A DNA stretch of 64,000 nucleotides from an uncultured Pelagibacteraceae bacterium (GTDB lineage Bacteria; Pseudomonadota; Alphaproteobacteria; Pelagibacterales; Pelagibacteraceae). The stretch covers positions 1 through 64,000 of the forward strand of contig CACFYB010000002.1 of assembly GCA_902570425.1 (NCBI GenBank), written 5' to 3'. Below the pieces are notes generated by a model. It made no database searches, was not told the origin of the DNA, and saw only the letters and a list, made by a program, of their open reading frames with translations. A program made the translations under genes and the position numbers. Below are positions 59,324 through 64,000 of the stretch, in pieces; the first letter of the stretch is position 1, and every line of letters begins with the position of its first letter.

Positions 59324-59800
59324 TCAAATTGAACTTCCCAAAGGAACTGGGCTTGAGACCATAGTGGTTAACCAGCAATCTTTTAACGGCCCATCCTCAG
59401 TGTATTTTTCGACCTGCCAATTAAATTTATGATAGATTTTTTCACTATCCAAAATTATCACCTCAAATTGAGCCCATTTGTCACTACTTCCTATCTCGGT
59501 AATTGTATGACTCAAATGATTTAAAAGCATTTGATAAGATCTGCTTTTAATCATCATTTTGAAGTTAGGTAGTGGTCCAGTATTTTTTTTATTTTCAGGA
59601 TGTGCAAAATTCCAAGTCTGTTCAATACCACTATCTATAAAATTATCATCATTTTTCATTAATCCAGTGAGTTGAATTTGAATTACTTCCTTTGGTTTAA
59701 TCGAATTGTTAGGAGAAATTAAATCAGCTTTAAGTGGAATAATAGTTAAAAGATATAATAAAATGATTTTAAACGTTAAGAGCAGTTTTTTTAACATCAT
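59324..59800 (-). CDS. DUF4864-like secreted protein
   Basis: I place the start at ATG 59800 because MMLKKLLLTFKIILLYLLTIIPLKADLI then forms a signal peptide; longer starts lie deep in the upstream flavoprotein gene. The mature part has KEVIQIQLTGLMKNDDNF, TWNFAHPENKKNTGPLPNFKMMIKS, which resembles DUF4864 (a helical/NTF2-like domain). It is about 158 residues, exported and of unknown function. Even so it overlaps the preceding gene by 32 bases. Alternative starts inside the window exist. Confidence 0.65.
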   Translation of the reverse strand: MMLKKLLLTFKIILLYLLTIIPLKADLISPNNSIKPKEVIQIQLTGLMKNDDNFIDSGIEQTWNFAHPENKKNTGPLPNFKMMIKSRSYQMLLNHLSHTITEIGSSDKWAQFEVIILDSEKIYHKFNWQVEKYTEDGPLKDCWLTTMVSSPVPLGSSI

Positions 59801-60338
59801 TGAGAAATTGTTTTCGCTTTTCATCACTGACAAATGGTACAGCAAAATATCTTCTGTAAACAACATCCGTAATGCCACATATATTAAAAACTCCTCTTCT
59901 CAGTCTTTTAGTTGGCATATTAAGAAAGAAAGTTCTTACAGCAAATTGAGGAGATCCATAAGTACAAAATACTACTGCTTTTTTACCTTTCAAGTTACCC
60001 AAAGGATAACCATAATTTCCAAATAATCTTTTAAATCTAAATGCCCATGGTGGAGCAAGAACTTTATCTATCCAACCCTCAACAATTGCTGGCATTCTAA
60101 AATTCCATATTGGAGCAATTAAAACAATTGCATCAGAACTTTCTATTTTTTTTCTATGACTTAAAACTGTATTATCAGGTTCCTCGCCTGCAAAAACTGG
60201 ATTAAACTTTTCTTTATAAAGATCAATAACATCGACTGAATGACCTTTTTCTTTTACTGTATTAACAAAAGTGTCTCTTATTGCAGCATTAAATGATTTG
60301 TCATTGTAATGCCCATATATAAGAATTATTTTTTTCAT
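59769..60338 (-). CDS. Flavodoxin-fold NAD(P)H-dependent oxidoreductase
   Basis: A protein of 189 residues of the NAD(P)H dehydrogenase (quinone)/MdaB-KefF family: KKIILIYGHYNDKSFNAAIRDTF, DAIVLIAPIWNFRMPAIVEGWIDKVLAPPWAF and KKAVVFCTYGSPQF. It binds FMN and reduces quinones or azo compounds to guard against oxidative stress. Its stop overlaps the DUF4864 gene and its start overlaps the CoA-binding gene by 4 bases. Substrate not resolved. Confidence 0.85.
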   Translation of the reverse strand: MKKIILIYGHYNDKSFNAAIRDTFVNTVKEKGHSVDVIDLYKEKFNPVFAGEEPDNTVLSHRKKIESSDAIVLIAPIWNFRMPAIVEGWIDKVLAPPWAFRFKRLFGNYGYPLGNLKGKKAVVFCTYGSPQFAVRTFFLNMPTKRLRRGVFNICGITDVVYRRYFAVPFVSDEKRKQFLNDVKKTALNV

Positions 60339-60739
60339 TGATTTAAATACTTATCAAATTCTATTTTTGTACATTTGTTTTCAATATACAAAATGTTATT
60401 TGCCTCAACAATTCTTTTTGCCTCTTCGTTTTTTATATCTAATTGTAACCATAAAACTTTTGCATTAATTTTTACTGCCTCTTTAGCAATTTCAATTGCT
60501 TCATTTGAAGGTCTGAAAACATTGATTATTTCAACTGGACTATCTATCTCTGTAATACTGCCAAAGACTTTTTCACCTAATATTTGCTCTCCTTTCATAG
60601 ATGGATTAACAGGATAAACTTTATATCCATATTCTTGTAATGATTTCATCACAATTGATGATGTTTTTGTTAAATCTTTACTTGCACCGATTAGAGCAAT
60701 TTTTTTATATTTTTCTAAAATTTCTTTAGTTTTTTTCAT
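60335..60739 (-). CDS. CoA-binding domain protein (YccU-like)
   Basis: A protein of about 134 residues with a single CoA_binding Rossmann domain: KYKKIALIGASKDLTKTSSIVMKSLQEYGYKVYPVNP, then EIINVFRPSNEA and VLWLQLDIKNEEA. I choose ATG 60739 over 60754, since the shorter form starts at the usual domain boundary; the other would overlap the preceding gene by 11 bases. Standalone proteins of this kind bind CoA or nucleotides, role unknown. Overlap with the oxidoreductase suggests one transcript. Confidence 0.82.
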   Translation of the reverse strand: MKKTKEILEKYKKIALIGASKDLTKTSSIVMKSLQEYGYKVYPVNPSMKGEQILGEKVFGSITEIDSPVEIINVFRPSNEAIEIAKEAVKINAKVLWLQLDIKNEEAKRIVEANNILYIENKCTKIEFDKYLNQ

Positions 60740-60743
60740 ATAC

Positions 60744-60932
60744 TTATTTCTCATTCATGATTTTATCTTCACAGAACTTCTTGGCCTCTTGAATGGTCAT
60801 GGGTTTTTCTAATTTCTGACTACCAGCAATACAGGCATCTATAGCTCTTTTAAAATTATGATCTCTAAATGTAAAAATTAAATACAAACCAAAAATAATT
60901 AAAATAATAGTTATAAAATTTTTAAATTTCAT
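60744..60932 (-). CDS. Small single-helix membrane protein, unknown
   Basis: A protein of 62 residues: one N-terminal hydrophobic helix (FITIILIIFGLYLIFTF) then a charged tail with two cysteines (AIDACIAG, KKFCEDK). It is probably anchored in the inner membrane with its tail outside. It overlaps enoyl-CoA hydratase by 4 bases, so it is translated from the same message. I recognise no family. The two spaced cysteines could form a disulfide outside the cell membrane. Confidence 0.6.
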   Translation of the reverse strand: MKFKNFITIILIIFGLYLIFTFRDHNFKRAIDACIAGSQKLEKPMTIQEAKKFCEDKIMNEK

Positions 60933-61702
60933 TTATTTTTCCATTTTGGTTTCCTTTTTTCTAAAAAAGCAGAAATTCCCTCTTGCGCGTCCATTGCCAT
61001 CATGTTGATAGTCATCATTTTACTAGTATATTGATAAGCTTTCTTTAACGGCATTTCTAATTGTTTATAAAACGCTTGTTTACCAATTTTAATTGATAAA
61101 TTTGATTTTTTAGAAATTTTTTTAGCAACTTTTAAAACTTCTCTATCTAAATTAGATCTTGTAAAATAGTCGTTAATCAAACCAATTTCTTTTGCATAAC
61201 TTGCTTTGATTGGTTCACCGGTCAATAACATTTTCATCATGGGTTTTCTATTTATTTTTCTACTAACTGCCACCATTGGAGTGCTACAAAATAATCCAAT
61301 ATTCACTCCTGGTGTTGCAAACAAAGCTTCCTTTGAACTGTAAGCTAAATCACAACTAGCAACCAATTGACAACCAGCAGCGTAGGCCGCACCATGCACT
61401 TTAGCAATAACTGGTATTCTTCCTTCAACAATTTGAAGCATCAATTTCGAACACAAGTTAAATAGTTTTTGATATCTATTTTTTCTCTTAAGATTTTTAA
61501 CTTCTCTTAAGTTGTGTCCCGCACTAAAACCTTTGCCTGCTCCCTCAAGAATAATTACTTTTACCTTCTTATCTTTATCAAGTTTTTTAAAAACTTTTAT
61601 TAAATCATTTAAATTTTTAAATGATAATGAGTTATATGTTTTAGGCTCATTAATTGTAATTACAGATATTCCATCTGATAAATTTTTAACTTTAATGTTC
61701 AT
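60929..61702 (-). CDS. Enoyl-CoA hydratase/isomerase family protein
   Basis: A protein of 257 residues of the crotonase family: VITINEPKTYNSLS at the start, GKGFSAGHNLREV (oxyanion), VHGAAYAAGCQLVASCDLAYSS (second oxyanion). EpsC-type catalytic Glu positions are not obvious: the CaiD-type region reads GVNIGLFCSTPMVA, lacking the usual Glu residues, so isomerase or other roles are possible. It hydrates enoyl-CoA or acts on a related thioester. Stops near the nucleotidyltransferase with 8 bases. Confidence 0.85.
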   Translation of the reverse strand: MNIKVKNLSDGISVITINEPKTYNSLSFKNLNDLIKVFKKLDKDKKVKVIILEGAGKGFSAGHNLREVKNLKRKNRYQKLFNLCSKLMLQIVEGRIPVIAKVHGAAYAAGCQLVASCDLAYSSKEALFATPGVNIGLFCSTPMVAVSRKINRKPMMKMLLTGEPIKASYAKEIGLINDYFTRSNLDREVLKVAKKISKKSNLSIKIGKQAFYKQLEMPLKKAYQYTSKMMTINMMAMDAQEGISAFLEKRKPKWKNK

Positions 61703-61710
61703 TAAAAATT

Positions 61711-62085
61711 CTATTTAAGTTTTCCTTCTTCTCTCATTTTAGCTCTTATTTTAGTAGCTGAAATTTTTTGTATTTCCTCAGGTAATACAATCTCCTCAAT
61801 TTTATAACCCACACCTCTTCCATAGCAAATATTAGTGACATTAGGGACTAACATGATTTTGTATCTTCCTTCGAATTCAGGATTTAATTTATCCTCGATA
61901 TTTTTTTTAACAGTTTCAAAATCAAAAGGATTATCATCTACTCCTTGAACATCTCTAATTTGAATACAAACTTGACCAGTTTTTTTTATTATTTCTTTAA
62001 ATAAAGTATAATGACCATCGTGAAATGGTTGCCATCTTCCTAACATTTGTGCTGTTGGTTTTTTATTATCCCATTCGTAAGCCAT
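61711..62085 (-). CDS. Nucleotidyltransferase (NadM/cytidylyltransferase-like)
   Basis: A protein of 124 residues of the nucleotidylyltransferase superfamily: LGRWQPFHDGHYTLF (HxGH), and C-terminal ISATKIRAKM (ISxTxxR). It transfers AMP or CMP to a phosphorylated small molecule; NMN adenylylation is a formal option, but the protein is shorter than NadM. The stop overlaps by one base (TAATG) with the kinase-like gene upstream, implying that the two act in sequence: a kinase makes the phosphate and this enzyme adds the nucleotide. Substrate unknown. Confidence 0.78.
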   Translation of the reverse strand: MAYEWDNKKPTAQMLGRWQPFHDGHYTLFKEIIKKTGQVCIQIRDVQGVDDNPFDFETVKKNIEDKLNPEFEGRYKIMLVPNVTNICYGRGVGYKIEEIVLPEEIQKISATKIRAKMREEGKLK

Positions 62086-62492
62086 TATTTTAATTCCTTA
62101 TATATTTTTGGTGCCCAGTTCTTAGCATCTTGTGTAGTAACATGAAAGTCATACTTCTCAGGTTTTACAAACATTTTATTTGTGTCATCAAATCTACCTT
62201 CCTTAATTGTATCTACCCAAATAGTATAATCTGCTGGAAACAAACTTCTTGCTTCTGGTGTTGGGCATATGAAATCTGCAACAACATAATTTCCCTCATT
62301 TTTAAGTTTCATTGCAAAGTCTGCCATTCTTTTAGCTTGTCTTTTTCTTCCCTCTTCAGAAAAGTCCCAATCATTAGCTGCTTTTCTTACCTCATCAGCA
62401 TTTAATCTTTTTGCCTTTAGCATTGGACCTAGTTCGTTAGCAAGAGTGGTTTTTCCTGAACCAGGTAGTCCCATTATCAAAATTATTTTCAT
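62085..62492 (-). CDS. APS-kinase-like P-loop kinase
   Basis: A protein of 135 residues with the P-loop GLPGSGKTTLA and the APS kinase-like pattern LNADEVRKAANDWDFSEEGRKRQAKRMADFA, plus VVADFICPTPEARSLF. It lacks the sulfurylase part. SAR11-type genomes lack assimilatory sulfate reduction, so sulfate activation is improbable, and a small-molecule kinase is more likely. Its partner is the nucleotidyltransferase in the next frame. It is divergent from metF-like by 44 bases. The pair may make an activated sugar or cofactor. Confidence 0.8.
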   Translation of the reverse strand: MKIILIMGLPGSGKTTLANELGPMLKAKRLNADEVRKAANDWDFSEEGRKRQAKRMADFAMKLKNEGNYVVADFICPTPEARSLFPADYTIWVDTIKEGRFDDTNKMFVKPEKYDFHVTTQDAKNWAPKIYKELK

Positions 62493-62536
62493 GATATTAA
62501 TTTGACAGCTTTTTCAAAAAAGATAAAGATCTTAAA

Positions 62537-63265
62537 ATGAAATTTTCTTTGGAAATCGGGCCACAAACTGATCTTGATACAATCCCTAAGGTAAGTGATG
62601 TATATATCACAATGTTACCAGGTGGAGACTATAAGGAGACAGCTCAACAGGCAGTTGAGTTAGTAAAAAAGGGTTATAATCCAGTGCCACATTTTCCAGC
62701 AAGATCAATGCTAGATGAAAAGCAACTAAAAGATTACGTTTCTAGATGTAAAGATGGAGGTGTAAAACAAGTTTTAATAATTGGTGGTGGAAGAGAGCCA
62801 ATGGGAAAATTTGATAGCTCTTTTCAACTTTTGGAGACTGGTTATTTTGAGAAGTTGACTATAGGAATTGCTGGACACCCAGAGGGGAGTCCTGATATAT
62901 CCGATTCAGATTTAGAAAAAGCTATGAAAGATAAAAAGCCTTATGCTGATTATATAGTAACTCAGTGGTTATTAGATCCTCAGCCTATCATAGATTTTAT
63001 CTCTAAACAAAGTGTGCCAGTGCATGTGGGAATTACTGGACCTCTTAAGATATCAAGCTTAATTAAGTTTGCAAATATTGTAGGGGCGAAAAATTCCTTA
63101 AATTTTCTCAAGTCTAATTTTAGTAAGGCGTTAGATTTGTTGAAACCTAAAGACCCTAATGATCTAATTGGGAAAGTTAAATCACATACAGATTTTTTCC
63201 ACATTTATACATTCGGCGGCTTGAAGGAAACTAACAAGTGGTTGAAGGAGAATGGTTATGTCTAA
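62537..63265 (+). CDS. metF: Methylenetetrahydrofolate reductase-like protein
   Basis: A protein of 242 residues, shorter than the usual 290-300 of MetF. TIM-barrel features are SLEIGPQTDL, VYITMLPGGDYKETAQQAVELVKKGYNPVPHFPARS, VKQVLIIGGGREPMG, AGHPEGSP and QWLLDPQPIIDFI. It interconverts methylene- and methyl-THF with FAD. It overlaps the DmdA/GcvT-like gene by 8 bases, so methyl groups taken off by that enzyme could be oxidised here. The shortened C-terminus is a peculiarity of the MetF-like (not E. coli MetF) branch. Confidence 0.85.
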   Translation: MKFSLEIGPQTDLDTIPKVSDVYITMLPGGDYKETAQQAVELVKKGYNPVPHFPARSMLDEKQLKDYVSRCKDGGVKQVLIIGGGREPMGKFDSSFQLLETGYFEKLTIGIAGHPEGSPDISDSDLEKAMKDKKPYADYIVTQWLLDPQPIIDFISKQSVPVHVGITGPLKISSLIKFANIVGAKNSLNFLKSNFSKALDLLKPKDPNDLIGKVKSHTDFFHIYTFGGLKETNKWLKENGYV

Positions 63266-64000
63266 AGAATTTGACTATACTAAACTAAAACATGTTACCT
63301 CTGTTGATCAATCTGATCGAAAAGTACCATACAATTTAAGACAAAGTGGACCAACTAAAGTTGAAATGTTAATCTCAACAAGAGTAAGAAAATCACCTTA
63401 TTGGCATTTATCAATGCAAGCAGGTTGTTGGAGAGCCACAGTTTACAATCGTATTTATCATCCAAGAGGATATGTTAAGCCTGAGGATGGTGGAGCGATG
63501 GTCGAGTATGATGCGATTGTTAATCATGTTACGATGTGGAACGTAGCTGTTGAAAGGCAGATACAAGTGAAAGGTCCAGACGCAGAAAAATTTGTTGACT
63601 ATGTAATAACAAGAGATGCAACAAAAATTTCACCAATGAGAGCAAGATATGTAATTTTATGTAACTCATATGGTGGGGTTTTGAATGATCCAATACTTTT
63701 AAGAATTTCTAAAGATGAGTTTTGGTTTTCTTTATCTGACTCAGATATAGGTATGTATCTTCAGGGTGTAAATTCTAATGGTAGATTCAATTGCACTATA
63801 GAGGAAATTGATTCGTGTCCTGTTCAAATTCAAGGACCAAAATCAAAAGCTCTGATGAAAGATTTATTAGGTGATCAAGTTGATTTAGAAAATATGCCAT
63901 TTTATGGTTTAGCAGAAGTTAAAGTTGCTGGAAAAAGTTGTGTAATTTCTCAATCCGGTTTTTCAGGTGAGGCCGGTTATGAAATTTATTTGAGAGATGC
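63258..64000 (+). CDS. DmdA/GcvT-like THF-dependent demethylase, partial
   Basis: The N-terminal 247 residues of a gene that leaves the window. It starts at ATG 63258 behind a well-placed AAGGAG (63245-63250). It matches the aminomethyltransferase-fold group with DMSP demethylase DmdA and LigM-type O-demethylases: TVYNRIYHP, VNHVTMWNVAVERQIQVKGPDA, VITRDATKISPMRARY, LNDPILLRIS, FWFSLSDSD and IQGPKSKALMKDLLG. It transfers a methyl group from a sulfonium, amine or methoxy donor to THF. It is not identical to the DmdA pattern, so substrate is open. It is coupled to metF. Confidence 0.82.
   Translation, partial: MSKEFDYTKLKHVTSVDQSDRKVPYNLRQSGPTKVEMLISTRVRKSPYWHLSMQAGCWRATVYNRIYHPRGYVKPEDGGAMVEYDAIVNHVTMWNVAVERQIQVKGPDAEKFVDYVITRDATKISPMRARYVILCNSYGGVLNDPILLRISKDEFWFSLSDSDIGMYLQGVNSNGRFNCTIEEIDSCPVQIQGPKSKALMKDLLGDQVDLENMPFYGLAEVKVAGKSCVISQSGFSGEAGYEIYLRD

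Noticed and set aside
1-64000. Search by eye for CRISPR arrays, insertion sequences and phage genes
   Set aside because: No regularly spaced direct repeats, transposase, integrase or capsid-type genes were seen anywhere.

Overview
The window is a gene-dense (about 97% coding), very AT-rich stretch of a streamlined marine alphaproteobacterium. Gene content and style fit SAR11 (Pelagibacterales). Pointers are a fused AdoMet decarboxylase/aminopropyltransferase, taurine and sulfonate genes, an AcuI-type reductase, dimethylglycine dehydrogenase with its own ETF chain, standalone SBP-type ABC importers, 1-30 bp gaps, and start/stop overlaps of the TAATG or ATGA type. I saw no insertion sequence, phage module, CRISPR array or rRNA, and one tRNA (Met). 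Taxonomy is inferred from content and composition, not from a marker gene.

Layout. 1-3.5 kb: end of a hydroxyisobutyrate-dehydrogenase-like gene, an FMN-binding oxidase-like protein, a cis-CaaD-like tautomerase with all six catalytic residues, a secreted hydrolase, gamma-carbonic anhydrase and a thioredoxin-like protein. 3.5-6 kb: GT4/GT9 glycosyltransferases. 6-9.4 kb: a creatinase/DoeA-like M24 protein and a polar amino acid ABC importer lacking its ATPase. 9.4-14.6 kb: a polyamine and methylthioadenosine module (speD-speE fusion, class II aldolase, mtnA, secreted hydrolase, mtnP, divergent apt). 14.6-22.5 kb: GT17, tRNA-Met, two tail-anchored small paralogues, a double winged-helix regulator, a BASS transporter, a sarcosine/dimethylglycine dehydrogenase-like enzyme and two sugar-nucleotide epimerases. 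22.5-32.1 kb: a sulfonate region (alanine dehydrogenase, omega-aminotransferase, tauABC, sulfolactate-type dehydrogenase, phosphotransacetylase, HpsN-type dehydrogenase).

32.1-35.3 kb: exported MsrB, LysE exporter, glyoxalase-fold protein, cysE-cysK. 35.4-38.6 kb: ten consecutive very small genes, most of unknown function with strong ribosome binding sites, ending in two SMR-like proteins that lack the essential glutamate. 38.6-43.2 kb: phosphatase, 2OG dioxygenase, an unlisted 59-residue membrane protein, a highly structured 340-bp gap, abutting divergent cytochrome c'/b561 genes, a methyltransferase and a DUF4396 protein. 43.2-49.4 kb: ETHE1-like persulfide dioxygenase, exported thioredoxin, AzlCD, and an iron ABC importer behind a Fur-like palindrome, with a small Cys-rich gene coupled to the binding-protein gene. 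49.4-53.5 kb: LysR, AcuI, FolE, HisI, a 2OG oxygenase and DUF2237. 53.5-59.3 kb: dimethylglycine dehydrogenase, EtfB, EtfA and ETF:ubiquinone oxidoreductase in one operon. 59.3-64 kb: small flavoprotein, CoA-binding protein, enoyl-CoA hydratase, a nucleotidyltransferase/kinase pair, MetF and the start of a DmdA/GcvT-like demethylase.

Together the genes describe a cell living on small dissolved osmolytes. Methyl groups and electrons from betaine-type compounds go through dimethylglycine dehydrogenase, ETF and THF enzymes. Sulfonates are imported and deaminated or oxidised. Methylthioadenosine from polyamine synthesis is probably split to DHAP plus a methylthio aldehyde, with adenine salvaged by Apt. 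The most promising unexplained items are the small-gene cluster at 35.4-38.6 kb, the structured gap at 40.87-41.12 kb, the Cys-rich gene in the iron operon, and the class II aldolase version of MTA salvage.
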